Assembly (NCBI GenBank): GCA_016934335.1
Contig: JAFGTC010000220.1
Location: forward strand, 1-37,347
Length of the DNA stretch: 37,347 bases
Reading direction: 5' to 3'
Origin: Candidatus Omnitrophota bacterium
GTDB lineage: Bacteria > Hinthialibacterota > Hinthialibacteria > Hinthialibacterales > Hinthialibacteraceae
Made by a program: the position numbers and the translations under genes
The notes under the pieces: generated by a model
Databases searched by the model: none
Told to the model about the DNA's origin: nothing
The model's input: the letters and a program-made list of their open reading frames with translations, nothing else
Shown here: in pieces, positions 17,021 through 25,409 of the stretch
How the letters are laid out: the number at the start of each line of letters is the position of its first letter
Position numbering within the stretch: position 1 is the first letter of the stretch

Positions 17021-17239
17021 GGATTTTTCTCCTTTTTTTAGGATGTCACATTTTTTCAAAAAAACACATTTATACAAGATTGATTATAACGGGTACGCGC
17101 TTCGATATTTCCTGGGCAAAATGGATTAGTCTCCTTATAATTTGTAATGCATTAATGATCAAAAATATATTTCTCCATCGCATTTTACCCAATTCACGAT
17201 GCGTATTTTTCTAATCCTATCCGATCATATCATATTTTT
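17021..17239. other. AT-rich gene-free stretch upstream of the TTG-start gene
   Basis: Together with the adjoining element and leader (to 17511) this is about 490 bases without a gene. On the minus strand a perfect TATAAT (17083-17088) lies about 65 bases before the TTG start, but no -35 hexamer is found at 16-18 bases. The rest is AT-rich with no coding signal. Confidence 0.4.
17029..17034 (-). promoter_or_regulatory. Ribosome binding site selecting a TTG start
   Basis: AAGGAG on the minus strand with an 8-base spacer to the TTG at 17020. No such site precedes the upstream ATG, so it fixes the start of the Tat-exported protein. Confidence 0.75.
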
Positions 17240-17338
17240 AACGTCACCCCAAACATCTTGTTCATAAGCAAACTTAAGTTACTGAATACAATCAACTTAT
17301 TTATGCCGACTCTTCCATGTTTCGGGGTGACGTTTTTT
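17240..17338. repeat. ~96-bp element with terminal inverted repeats, copy A
   Basis: Left arm AACGTCACCCCAAAC (17240-17254) is complementary to the right arm GTTTCGGGGTGACGTT (17319-17334) with one mismatch, and is followed by a T6 tract to 17338. The interior contains CTTAAGTT-A-CTGAAT and a smaller inverted pair TAAGTT/AACTTA. A clearly homologous copy in the same orientation lies at 36962-37062, where the arms read AACTGTCACCCC and GGGGTAACAGTT. The arm change G-to-TG on one side is matched by C-to-CA on the other. Candidates are a miniature mobile element, a large-loop terminator or a structured RNA. Confidence 0.8.
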
Positions 17339-17511
17339 AGTATGACCGCCGCGCCGGGCGGGTTTTGATAGAGGGATGTTTTTTCTGCAAGAATTTCTCG
17401 TTTCGCTGGATGGGGAATCTTCTACCCGCCCGTACTGCTTTATTCCTTTCGTCGAAAAAGCCCTCCTTCTCCAGGACAAACGAACAGTTCGGTGATAAGA
17501 TTTTGGCCATT

Positions 17512-18669
17512 ATGAATCAACGCGAATTGCTCTTTATCCTGGGTACGAGGCCGGAAGCCGTTAAATGCTCGCCTGTGATTCTCGAATGCCGGCGCGACGA
17601 CCGGTTCGCCGTGCGCGTCTTAACTACGTCTCAACACCGGGAACTGCAGGATCAGGTGCTGGATGAATTCGGCATTGACGCCGATCACGACCTCGACCTG
17701 ATGCGCGAGACGCCCGATCTGGCGCGGCTGATCGGCGACGCCTGGGTCGGCCTGTGCCGCTATTTCGACCGGAATGCTCCCGATATGGTTTTGGTGCAGG
17801 GCGATACGTCGACGGCGTTTATCGCCGCGCTGGCCGCCCAGTATCATCGAGTTCCCGTCGCTCACATCGAAGCCGGTCTTCGCACCCACGATAAGACCAT
17901 GCCCTTTCCCGAAGAGATCAACCGGCGGCTGATCGGCCCGATCTCCGATCTTCATTTCGCCCCGACGATCCAGGCCAAAGAAAACCTTTTGCGCGAAAAC
18001 ATCGCTTCCAACCAAATCGTGGTCGTGGGGAATCCCGGCATCGATGCGCTGCTGCATATCGTCGATCGGCAAAAGGACGTAGGCCTGCAGGATCGTTTTC
18101 CTCAATTGGATCCTCAGAAGCCAATGCTGCTGGCCACCTGCCACCGGCGCGAAAACTGGGGCGAACCGATTCGAAACATCTGCCTGGCTCTGCGCGAAAT
18201 AGCCAAAGATAATCCCAATTATCAAATTCTGTTCCTTACGCATCCCAATCCGGAGGCGTCGCGCGCGGCAAAAAGCATCCTGGCCGGCGTTCCGCAAATC
18301 ATCCCGCATGAGAGCGTCATTTACTCCGACATGGCTTTGCTGCTCAACGCCGCCCGCTTGATCCTGACCGATTCGGGGGGCCTGCAGGAAGAAGCGCCCG
18401 TGCTGGGAAAACCGGTTGTAGTGCTGCGCGAAAAAACGGAGCGCCAGGAAGGAATCGAGAGCCAGTCGGCAATTCTTGCCGGCGCCAATCCGGAGCGAAT
18501 CCTGGACGCCGTTCAATCCTTGCTTCATGACGAATCCTTCTATAGAAAACACGCACAAAAACGCTCTCCCTATGGAGACGGCCGCGCTTCCGAGCGGATT
18601 CGTCGGGCGCTGGCGCATCATTTCGGGCTGGGCGAACCGCCGCAGGAATTCCACGCCGCTTCGACATAG
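17512..18669 (+). CDS. wecB: UDP-N-acetylglucosamine 2-epimerase (non-hydrolysing)
   Basis: A 385-residue cytoplasmic enzyme that interconverts UDP-GlcNAc and UDP-ManNAc, the first step to ManNAc-containing surface glycans. Family motifs in order: ILGTRPEAVK (9-18), QGDTST (96-101) with Asp98, AHIEAGLRT (117-125) with Glu120, PEEINRR (133-139), NPGIDALL (174-181), CHRRENWG (210-217) with His211, and DSGGLQEE (287-294), which binds the UDP part. Length matches the family. I use the ATG at 17512; a longer frame to 17365 would add 49 residues with no homology signal. The ribosome binding site is weak (GGTGAT). It is the first plus-strand gene of the polysaccharide locus. The gene is also called mnaA in Gram-positive bacteria. 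Confidence 0.93.
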   Translation: MNQRELLFILGTRPEAVKCSPVILECRRDDRFAVRVLTTSQHRELQDQVLDEFGIDADHDLDLMRETPDLARLIGDAWVGLCRYFDRNAPDMVLVQGDTSTAFIAALAAQYHRVPVAHIEAGLRTHDKTMPFPEEINRRLIGPISDLHFAPTIQAKENLLRENIASNQIVVVGNPGIDALLHIVDRQKDVGLQDRFPQLDPQKPMLLATCHRRENWGEPIRNICLALREIAKDNPNYQILFLTHPNPEASRAAKSILAGVPQIIPHESVIYSDMALLLNAARLILTDSGGLQEEAPVLGKPVVVLREKTERQEGIESQSAILAGANPERILDAVQSLLHDESFYRKHAQKRSPYGDGRASERIRRALAHHFGLGEPPQEFHAAST

Positions 18670-18689
18670 ACGCCCGCTGACTCTATAAT
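18661..18689 (+). promoter_or_regulatory. Sigma70-type promoter overlapping the wecB stop codon
   Basis: TCGACA (18661-18666, one mismatch from TTGACA), a 17-base spacer and a perfect TATAAT (18684-18689). The -35 box is made from the last two sense codons of the epimerase gene. A second TATAAT lies at 18711-18716 within a repeated CTCTATAATTT. It would drive the aminotransferase gene at 18775 independently. Confidence 0.55.
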
Positions 18690-18774
18690 TTAATTTATCA
18701 ATAATTTCTCTATAATTTCTCATGAATCCTTTTATTTTCATCGAAGAAGAAAGCCATTATTCAAAAAGGGCGCC

Positions 18775-19935
18775 ATGCGAAAAAACTTTCTGATATTCGG
18801 CGCGCCGCAAATCACGGAAGAGGATCTGCAGGCGGTAATCGATACATTCAAAAGCGGCTGGATCGGCACCGGCCCCCAAGCGGCGGAATTAGAGCGGGCG
18901 TTCCGCCGATACAAAGGCGCATCGCACGCGGCGGCGTTGAGTTCCTGCACGGCGGCGCTTCATTTGGCGATGCTGGCGCTCGGGATTCAACCGGGGGATG
19001 AAGTCATCACATCGCCCATGACATTCTGCGCGACCGCCAACGCCATCGTCCATGCGGGCGCCAGACCGGTTTTCGCCGACATCGATCCCCGAACCGGCTT
19101 GATCGATCCAACGGAGATCGAAAAAAAGATCACGCCCAAAACCAGAGCGATCATCCCCATCCATTTGAGCGGACGCCCCTGCGACATGGACGCCATCCTT
19201 GCGGTCGCCCGAAGCCGCAACATTTATCTTGTTGAAGACTGCGCGCACGCCATTGAAACGACCTATCATGCCCGCCACGCCGGAACGTTCGGCGATGCGG
19301 GATGCTTCAGCTTTTATGTCACCAAAAACATGACCGCCATTGAAGGGGGAATGGCGATCAGCCAAAAAGCGGAGATCGTGGAAAAAATCAAGACGCTGGC
19401 CTTGCACGGGATGACCGCGGACGCCTGGAACCGCTTTTCCGATGCGGGATATAAGCATTACGAAGTGAGCGACTTAGGCTACAAAAACAATCTGCCGGAT
19501 GTACACGCCGCCCTGGCTCTTTCGCAATTGAAGCGCATCGAATCCAACCTGGCGCGACGCGAAGCCCTGTGGGGCCGATACGATGAAGCCTTCGAGAATT
19601 TACCTTGCTTTACGCCCCCGCCGCCGGAGAAAGAAACCCGCCACGCCCGCCATCTCTACACGCTGCTTTTGGACATCGATTCGCTGGCCATCTCTCGAGA
19701 CCAGTTTCTGGACGAGCTGCACCGGCGAAATATCGGATGCGGGGTTCATTACCTTTCTCTTCATCTCCACCGCTACTATCGCGAGGCCTATCATCTTCAG
19801 CCGAACGATTATCCCAACGCTCTTTGGCATTCCGACCGCACCGTCTCCCTGCCCCTTTCCGCCGCTTTATCCGATCAAGACGCCGGCGACGTCGTCGAAG
19901 CGGTTCAAGACATTCTGAATCGCGCCAAAAAATAA
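18775..19935 (+). CDS. DegT/DnrJ/EryC1/StrS-family sugar aminotransferase
   Basis: A 386-residue PLP-dependent enzyme that transfers an amino group to a nucleotide-linked keto-sugar. Motifs: SGWIGTGP near the N-terminus (27-34), SSCTAALHLAM (56-66) for phosphate binding, TSPMTFCATANAI (79-91), VEDCAHAI (153-160) with Asp155 contacting the pyridine nitrogen, and FYVTKNMTAIEGGM (180-193) with the Schiff-base lysine Lys184. The C-terminal half has the typical NIGCGVHYLSLHLHRYYRE, which lines the sugar site. The enzyme resembles ArnB/PseC-type 4-aminotransferases, but the precise sugar cannot be read. AAAAAGGG lies about 5 bases upstream of the ATG. It should work downstream of a 4,6-dehydratase that is not in this window. 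Confidence 0.9.
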   Translation: MRKNFLIFGAPQITEEDLQAVIDTFKSGWIGTGPQAAELERAFRRYKGASHAAALSSCTAALHLAMLALGIQPGDEVITSPMTFCATANAIVHAGARPVFADIDPRTGLIDPTEIEKKITPKTRAIIPIHLSGRPCDMDAILAVARSRNIYLVEDCAHAIETTYHARHAGTFGDAGCFSFYVTKNMTAIEGGMAISQKAEIVEKIKTLALHGMTADAWNRFSDAGYKHYEVSDLGYKNNLPDVHAALALSQLKRIESNLARREALWGRYDEAFENLPCFTPPPPEKETRHARHLYTLLLDIDSLAISRDQFLDELHRRNIGCGVHYLSLHLHRYYREAYHLQPNDYPNALWHSDRTVSLPLSAALSDQDAGDVVEAVQDILNRAKK

Positions 19936-19974
19936 AAGACATTTTTTCACTCCCCTCAAAAGTTGGTCGAGAAA

Positions 19975-20003
19975 TTGCTTATTGCAGGATTAACTGTGAT
20001 GAT
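19975..20003 (+). promoter_or_regulatory. Possible promoter of the HPt gene
   Basis: TTGCTT (19975-19980), 17-base spacer, GATGAT (19998-20003), each four of six consensus positions, about 40 bases before the HPt start. Spacing is ideal; the hexamers are only moderate. Confidence 0.35.
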
Positions 20004-20043
20004 TTACATTTTTGAGACAATGCTTTCGCCAGGAGCAAGATTA

Positions 20044-20451
20044 ATGGGAAACGATTTTTATAACGAAAAAACACAAAACATCGTTAATGTTCAAGATTTG
20101 CTGCATCGTGTGAATGGAAATTTCGATCTTTTGAACCGAATTGTAATTTTATATAACAAAAGATCGCCGGAATTAGTCAAAAAAATTCGAGAGGGAATAC
20201 ATCGAAAAGATCCGTATCTGGTTCGATACGCCGCCCATAATTTACGAGGAATGGTGAGCAATTTCGCTTCCGTTTCCGCTCTGCAGGCCGCTCTTCTGAT
20301 GGAGCAGGCAGGTGAAAAAGGCGATTTTTCTCAAGCCGATTATCTTTTTGAAAACCTCCTGAAAGAATTAACTTATTTAACTCAAGCGCTCCAAGAAATC
20401 CAGGAAAAAGAGAACCTTCCCTCCGCATCCTCCACTTATTCATCAACATGA
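20044..20451 (+). CDS. Stand-alone histidine phosphotransfer (HPt) domain protein
   Basis: A 135-residue helical protein. Helices from about residue 17 to 125 form the HPt bundle, and AAHNLRGMVSNF (63-74) is the phosphotransfer motif with phospho-accepting His65 (compare the consensus A-H-x-L-K-G-x-x-x-x-x-G/F). There is no kinase or receiver domain, so it would shuttle phosphate between receivers. The start is the ATG at 20044, with AGGAG 8 bases upstream; the longer frame from 19963 has no such site. It is embedded between the aminotransferase and glycosyltransferase genes of the polysaccharide locus, and the stand-alone response regulator at 12926-13285 is a possible partner. Acceptance of phosphate is inferred from the motif. 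Confidence 0.78.
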   Translation: MGNDFYNEKTQNIVNVQDLLHRVNGNFDLLNRIVILYNKRSPELVKKIREGIHRKDPYLVRYAAHNLRGMVSNFASVSALQAALLMEQAGEKGDFSQADYLFENLLKELTYLTQALQEIQEKENLPSASSTYSST

Positions 20452-20656
20452 CCCATTCATTTTATAAGCACTACTAATTTTTCTTTCATTTTGTTTCAAC
20501 GTAAGAATCAATATTGTTTTCATATTTATAATAACCATCTCATTTCGCACAATCCGCTTCTCGATCCTGAATTTCTTCGCCTAGAAGGCGCATGGCAATT
20601 CGGATATATTGAGAATCGCGGACCGCCTACTCAAGCCGATCAATAAAGGATGTGAA
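20452..20656. other. AT-rich gap inside the polysaccharide locus
   Basis: About 205 bases between the HPt and GT4 genes. It has a TATAAT at 20527-20532 without a fitting -35. AAAGGA just before 20657 is the ribosome binding site of the next gene. Nothing else is seen. Confidence 0.35.
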
Positions 20657-21742
20657 ATGAAAACGATATTGTTTCCTTTCCGGGGGAAATCGATAGGAGG
20701 CAGCCATTTATCTTCTCTCGCATTGATGAAGGATCTTGCGGATCGTTATGATTCCAAGATCGTCATTCACGAGAAAGGAGAATTTTATGAATTTTTGCGG
20801 CGTCAAAACATCCCCTTCGAGATTCTTTCCATTCCCGTCATCGATCCCCAGGAGGGGAAGCTGCGCACGTTATGGAATTTGATAATAAGTTACTTAAAAA
20901 TAAAGAGATACTTAAAAGAAAATCAAGTTAAATTGGTCCATACGAACGAATCGACCATGAATTACACCTGGGCGCTTCCCTCCAGGCATGCCGGCGCCCG
21001 GCATGTATGGCAGCAATTGAACAACTGGACATCGTCCGCCTGGGAGCGTTTTTTGATTCAGCAGCCTACGCTTGTAGCCTGCAATTCGGATTACACCTAC
21101 GATCTCTGCATCCGCAAAAAAGACATTGTTGTTCAAACCGATTCGTTCGATCGCGAAAAAATGCAGCTCGATCAGGATCGCGTCAAATGCAAGCGTCAGA
21201 TTCTGGAGCGATTGGGGATATCCGATAATCCCCCGCTCATCGGCTATTTTGCCAATTATGTTTTTCGAAAAAGACCGATTCAATATTTAAACGCCGCCCG
21301 GGAGATCCAGAAAAGGCAAGGCGACGCGGTTTTTGTCATGGCAGGCAACGAGCGGGATTATACCAAAGAAGACCTTTGGAAGCACGCCAAAGAAATCGGC
21401 CTGGACAGGAATCTGTATATTTTGGATTTCGTCGATAATATGTGGGAATTTTTAGCGGGATTGGACATCCTCCTGATCACCGCTGTTAACGAAACGGTCG
21501 GCCGCACGCCGATCGAAGCCGCTCTGGTGAGAACGCCCTCCGTGGCTACCAGGCATGCCGGCCTGCCCGCGACAATCGGCCACATCGGCTTTGGAGCGCT
21601 TATCGATCCCGACGATGTGCAGGGTTATGCGGAAAGCGTAGTGGATATGGTGAAGAATCCGGTCGCCGTCGATGCGAGCGTCGCCTACCGTTATTTTGTC
21701 GGCGATCAGTACCAAGAGCGCATACGGGCGGTCTATCCTTGA
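20657..21742 (+). CDS. GT4-family glycosyltransferase
   Basis: A 361-residue GT-B-fold glycosyltransferase that likely adds a sugar to a lipid-linked surface glycan in the cytoplasm. The N-terminal domain has FRGKSIGGSHLSSLALMKDL, the glycine-rich acceptor loop, and VHTNES. The C-terminal domain has LIGYFANYVFRKRPIQYLNAA (194-214), FVMAGNERD and the GT4 E-x7-E signature, Glu279 to Glu287 (ETVGRTPIE), which contacts the donor. The ATG at 20657 has AAAGGA 6 bases upstream; an earlier frame start at 20609 lacks one. It lies inside the polysaccharide gene cluster. Donor and linkage are unknown. Confidence 0.85.
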   Translation: MKTILFPFRGKSIGGSHLSSLALMKDLADRYDSKIVIHEKGEFYEFLRRQNIPFEILSIPVIDPQEGKLRTLWNLIISYLKIKRYLKENQVKLVHTNESTMNYTWALPSRHAGARHVWQQLNNWTSSAWERFLIQQPTLVACNSDYTYDLCIRKKDIVVQTDSFDREKMQLDQDRVKCKRQILERLGISDNPPLIGYFANYVFRKRPIQYLNAAREIQKRQGDAVFVMAGNERDYTKEDLWKHAKEIGLDRNLYILDFVDNMWEFLAGLDILLITAVNETVGRTPIEAALVRTPSVATRHAGLPATIGHIGFGALIDPDDVQGYAESVVDMVKNPVAVDASVAYRYFVGDQYQERIRAVYP

Positions 21743-21918
21743 TCGGCGAGAGAAGAAACGGCGGCGGCGCGTTCTTTCCACTCTCCAATTCCTTTCGCCT
21801 GCGCTGCATTCGAGGCGTCGACGCCATGCGCAAGCCTTTATTTAGAAGAGCAATGCCTATTGAATAAGCTGTTGCGCCTTAACCGAATTCAATCCCCCTG
21901 CATGGAGTCTGTTGAAGC

Positions 21919-23454
21919 ATGCGCTGTTTTTTTCTCTTCGCTCCCGTTTTTATCGAGTGGCCGTTTGCGATTGCGCAGGAAATAAGAAAAACGAATCCGG
22001 ATGCTTCGTTCGCCGGTCTGCATCGAGGGGGTAAGGACGTCATCCGGCAGATTTCCCTTCATAAAGAGAATTGCTTCGATCCGCTCTATGCCATGGCCGA
22101 ATTGGAGCAGCAGTGGATCGAAGCGGAAGTCGACCAAGAGGCGCTGGCCGAATTTGAAGCGCGATTCGAGCCGGGATTCATGAAGCGGATTATCGTCGCC
22201 GACCGCAAGATGGGATATGGATACGTCACGGGGGGCGTCGTTCCTCCCTGCGCGCTAAGCCGCATGTCGAACGATCATGACATGGTGATCCGTTATTTTT
22301 ACGGCATGGCGTCTTTTATCGACCGGATGCTGGTCGAGCAGAAGATCACTCACGTTTTCTGTTACGCCGTCGCGGGGGGATTCGCTTTGGCGCTGCGCGA
22401 ATTATGCCGACATCACAAGATTATTTTCCGGCAATTGGAGCACACGCGCATAGAAACCCTCAACATTCTCGACGATGAGTCGCCGACCATACTCGCCCCC
22501 ATCGCCCGGCTGTATCAGGAAGCCTTGAAGAATCCCGACCTGGTATCGAGTACGATCCCGCAAGCTGAATTGTATATAAAGAAATTCCGCGAGCATCCCG
22601 TACAACCGGGCTACATGGAGCACAATAAGAACGAATTGAAGCGGCAATCATCCTGGCGGGGGATCGTGAAGCAGTTATATCGCGATCTTTACGGATTGGC
22701 GAGCGACATCGTCAAACGTCCTGAACGCGAGCTGGAGAAAACCAGCGAATGGGATCTTCTCGTTCATAATCTGCAGCGCGCATTCCGCATGAAAAAGCTG
22801 GCGAAGCAGAATCCTTTCCGGACGGTCGAACAAGTTCCCAAGCGCCCCTACGCTTATTTTCCTCTGCACGTCGATCCGGAAGCGTCGACCATGATTTTAT
22901 CGCCCATGCATGTGAATCAGATACACATCATCGAATCGATATCGAAAAGCCTTCCGCTATCCTGGAATCTTCTGGTCAAAGAGCATTTTCCGATGATCGG
23001 CCTGCGCCCGAATGGATTTTACGAACAAATTCGGCGGATGCCCGGCGTCTACCTGATTCATCCATTTGAGAACAATTTCAACTTGATCAAAAACGCCCAT
23101 ATAACCTGCACCATTACGGGGACGGCGGGGTGGGAGTCTCTCTTGTTGAAGCGCCCCGCCATCGTTTTTGGCAACACCCCCTATTTGGCGCTCGAGCAAG
23201 GCATGATTCATACGCCCGATTTATCCAATCTTCCCGAAAAGATCCAGGAAGCGCTTTCGATCCCTCCCATCGACGACCGCCGGTTGATTCTATATTTAGC
23301 CGCCGTTTACAAGTTGTCGTTTGAATTTCCCTCCCACCTTTTGTGGGGATCGGCGTCGAGAGAAGCCGTCGAAGCGAATTGGTCTATAGTCGAGCATATC
23401 AGCAGACAGATCACGGAGGAAAATCCAGAAGTTTTAACGACTGCGCAGGCATAA
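21919..23454 (+). CDS. Capsule polysaccharide biosynthesis protein (KpsS/LipB-like)
   Basis: A 511-residue protein resembling the capsule synthesis family of KpsC/KpsS-like glycosyltransferases. The C-terminal half carries the family's hallmarks: YAYFPLHVDPEAST (about 314-327), MHVNQIHIIESISKSLP, LLVKEHFPMIGLRPNGFYEQIRRMPGVYLIHP and TCTITGTAGWESLLLKRPAIVFG, which form a GT-B nucleotide-binding site. The N-terminal 230 residues (LFAPVFIEWPFAIAQ, then a region with HVFCYAVAGGFALALRELC) are probably the acceptor half. KpsC/KpsS themselves add beta-Kdo linkers in group 2 capsules; whether this protein uses Kdo is not known. GGAG lies 11 bases before the ATG. It follows the GT4 gene after 176 bases and precedes the epimerase gene. 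Confidence 0.82.
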   Translation: MRCFFLFAPVFIEWPFAIAQEIRKTNPDASFAGLHRGGKDVIRQISLHKENCFDPLYAMAELEQQWIEAEVDQEALAEFEARFEPGFMKRIIVADRKMGYGYVTGGVVPPCALSRMSNDHDMVIRYFYGMASFIDRMLVEQKITHVFCYAVAGGFALALRELCRHHKIIFRQLEHTRIETLNILDDESPTILAPIARLYQEALKNPDLVSSTIPQAELYIKKFREHPVQPGYMEHNKNELKRQSSWRGIVKQLYRDLYGLASDIVKRPERELEKTSEWDLLVHNLQRAFRMKKLAKQNPFRTVEQVPKRPYAYFPLHVDPEASTMILSPMHVNQIHIIESISKSLPLSWNLLVKEHFPMIGLRPNGFYEQIRRMPGVYLIHPFENNFNLIKNAHITCTITGTAGWESLLLKRPAIVFGNTPYLALEQGMIHTPDLSNLPEKIQEALSIPPIDDRRLILYLAAVYKLSFEFPSHLLWGSASREAVEANWSIVEHISRQITEENPEVLTTAQA

Positions 23455-23631
23455 ACGATTCAAATCATCCGGAATGATGCGCATGTTGACAGATCGTCAT
23501 TCTAAAAAAATAATCGAATGCGCTGCAAAAGCGCCTTTTCTATTATTCTTTCGAGAGAAAAACCAATTTATGCGAACGATCGGCGATTCCATGAAATCGC
23601 CGCAGTTCGACGAGGAAAGAACAAGGTCATT

Positions 23632-24675
23632 ATGAAAATTTTAGTAACAGGTTCAAGCGGTCTCATCGGCTCGGAAGTGGTTGAATTTTTTGATGCGAAA
23701 GCGTCGCAGATCATCGGCGTGGACAACAATATGCGGGCTGATTTTTTCGGCCCGAAAGGCGACACGTCATGGAATCTAAAACGCTTGCAAGAGAAAACCC
23801 GCCATTTTGAACACGCCGATTTAGACATTCGCGACCGAAGCGCCGTCATGAAACTTTTTGACGACCATTCCTTCGAGTTGATCGTACACTGCGCCGCCCA
23901 GCCGTCCCACGATCTCGCCAAGGACCGCCCCTTCGACGATTTCGACGTCAATGCGGTCGGCACGTTGAATCTGCTCGAAGCCGCCCGCCGGCATTGCCCG
24001 GAAACGGTATTCGTCCACATGAGCACCAATAAAGTGTACGGAGACGCGCCCAACGAGCTGGCCATGAAAGAATTAGAAACGCGCTGGGAGTACGCCGATG
24101 AGGCTTACGCCGACGGCATCGACGAAGCCATGCGCATCGATCGCAGCAAACACAGCATCTTCGGCGCCTCCAAAGCGGCCGCCGACATCATGGTGCAGGA
24201 ATACGGCCGCTATTTTGACATGAAAACCACCTGCCTGCGCGGCGGCTGCCTGACCGGCCCCCATCACAGCGGCGTCGAATTGCATGGATTTCTCAATTAT
24301 CTGGTGAAAGTCAATCTGGAAGGCGGCGTCTATAAGATTTTTGGATATAAAGGGAAGCAGGTTCGCGATAACATCCATTCGTATGACGTCGCCCGGGCCA
24401 TCGAAGAGATCTATAAGAATCCCCGATGCGGCGAGGTCTATAATATCGGAGGAGGGCGAGGCAATTCCTGCTCCATTCTGGAAGCGTTCCAGCGCATCGA
24501 GGCCGTCAGCGGGAAGCCGATGAAAAGCGAATACGTCGAACAAAACCGCAGCGGCGACCATATCTGCTATATCAGCGATCTGACCAAACTCAAAACCCAT
24601 TACCCCAATTGGGACATTACAAAATCTCTGGACATGATCTTTGAAGAGATCGCGGCAAGCGTTCAAAATCGGTAG
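23632..24675 (+). CDS. NAD-dependent sugar epimerase (extended SDR, CDP-paratose 2-epimerase-like)
   Basis: A 347-residue extended short-chain dehydrogenase. The Rossmann motif GSSGLIGSE (7-15) starts the chain, followed by [17 protein letters not shown] (85-96) and the active-site strand [10 protein letters not shown] (129-138). In the usual YxxxK catalytic motif the tyrosine is replaced: SIFGASK gives Phe177 and Lys181. The downstream stretch [19 protein letters not shown] and [16 protein letters not shown] are typical of the group annotated as CDP-paratose/CDP-tyvelose 2-epimerases. The ATG at 23632 is chosen because the longer frame from 23518 adds 38 unrelated residues. Its role is to supply a nucleotide sugar to the glycan locus; the substrate assignment is only by family resemblance. 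Confidence 0.83.
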   Translation: MKILVTGSSGLIGSEVVEFFDAKASQIIGVDNNMRADFFGPKGDTSWNLKRLQEKTRHFEHADLDIRDRSAVMKLFDDHSFELIVHCAAQPSHDLAKDRPFDDFDVNAVGTLNLLEAARRHCPETVFVHMSTNKVYGDAPNELAMKELETRWEYADEAYADGIDEAMRIDRSKHSIFGASKAAADIMVQEYGRYFDMKTTCLRGGCLTGPHHSGVELHGFLNYLVKVNLEGGVYKIFGYKGKQVRDNIHSYDVARAIEEIYKNPRCGEVYNIGGGRGNSCSILEAFQRIEAVSGKPMKSEYVEQNRSGDHICYISDLTKLKTHYPNWDITKSLDMIFEEIAASVQNR

Positions 24676-24726
24676 GACAGCCGGCGGGATGATCCGGGCG
24701 GCGCTTCGGCGGGATAAGAAGACGCT

Positions 24727-25407
24727 TCAATTTGAATGAAAAAATTGGCAAAGAACCGCCCAGGGCGTCTTTGCCAATATTTTCAGATCGAGGCGCAAGG
24801 ATCGCAGGTTGGCATAGGCGATGTCTAAACGAACCATTTCAGCGAAGCTCAAAGCGTTCTTGCCGCTGACCTGCCAAAGCCCGGTCATGCCCGGCAAAAT
24901 ATCAAAACGCCCGCTATGCCACAAGGAATATTTTTCCACTTCATAGGGAATGGGAGGACGGGGGCCCACCAAACTCATCTCGCCCCGCAAGACATTGATC
25001 AACTGGGGAAGTTCGTCGATGCACGATTTGCGCAGGAAGCGCCCGAAGGGGGTGATGCGCGGATCGTCCTCGATCTTGACCATCGGCTTATTGGCGTGAT
25101 TTCGATCACGGGCGCTCGAATCCCGGATTAAACTGACGAGATAATCTTTATGGATGTTTTCATCCGCGCCGTTCTCCATGGTTCGGAATTTAAGAAGGAC
25201 AAAGCGTCTTCCGCCTAATCCGACGCGCTCCTGGCGAAAAAAGACGGGGCCGGGAGAAGCCAGTTTGATCGCGGCGGCGACGATCAAAAACAGGGGGAAG
25301 GTCAGAATCAACAAGACCGCGGAACCTATCAGATCGATCGATCTCTTCCAAAGAGGCGCGGCGCCCAAAAAAAACGTCTCGAAGGGATGAAAAGTCGCTC
25401 GAACCAT
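24727..25407 (-). CDS. Small phosphoglycosyl transferase (bacterial sugar transferase, WcaJ/PglC-like)
   Basis: A 226-residue monotopic membrane enzyme that transfers a sugar phosphate from a UDP-sugar to undecaprenyl phosphate, the committed step of surface-glycan assembly. After a short N-terminal tail comes KRSIDLIGSA and a hydrophobic re-entrant helix (about 28-50), then SPGPVFFRQERVG (51-63), KFRTM (73-77), the catalytic Asp131-Glu132 dyad in CIDELPQL, VGPRPP (147-152) and PGMTGLWQVSGKN. The short length, without the extra N-terminal membrane domain of WbaP, fits the minimal PglC type. The ATG lies 2 bases after the stop of the GGDEF-like gene, so translation is probably coupled. It is convergent with the epimerase gene. 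Confidence 0.92.
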   Translation of the reverse strand: MVRATFHPFETFFLGAAPLWKRSIDLIGSAVLLILTFPLFLIVAAAIKLASPGPVFFRQERVGLGGRRFVLLKFRTMENGADENIHKDYLVSLIRDSSARDRNHANKPMVKIEDDPRITPFGRFLRKSCIDELPQLINVLRGEMSLVGPRPPIPYEVEKYSLWHSGRFDILPGMTGLWQVSGKNALSFAEMVRLDIAYANLRSLRLDLKILAKTPWAVLCQFFHSN

Positions 25408-25409
25408 GC

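Noticed and set aside
17365..17511. N-terminal extension of the UDP-GlcNAc 2-epimerase
   Set aside because: The extra 49 residues precede the conserved start ILGTRPEA, which normally lies within the first dozen residues, and have unlike composition.
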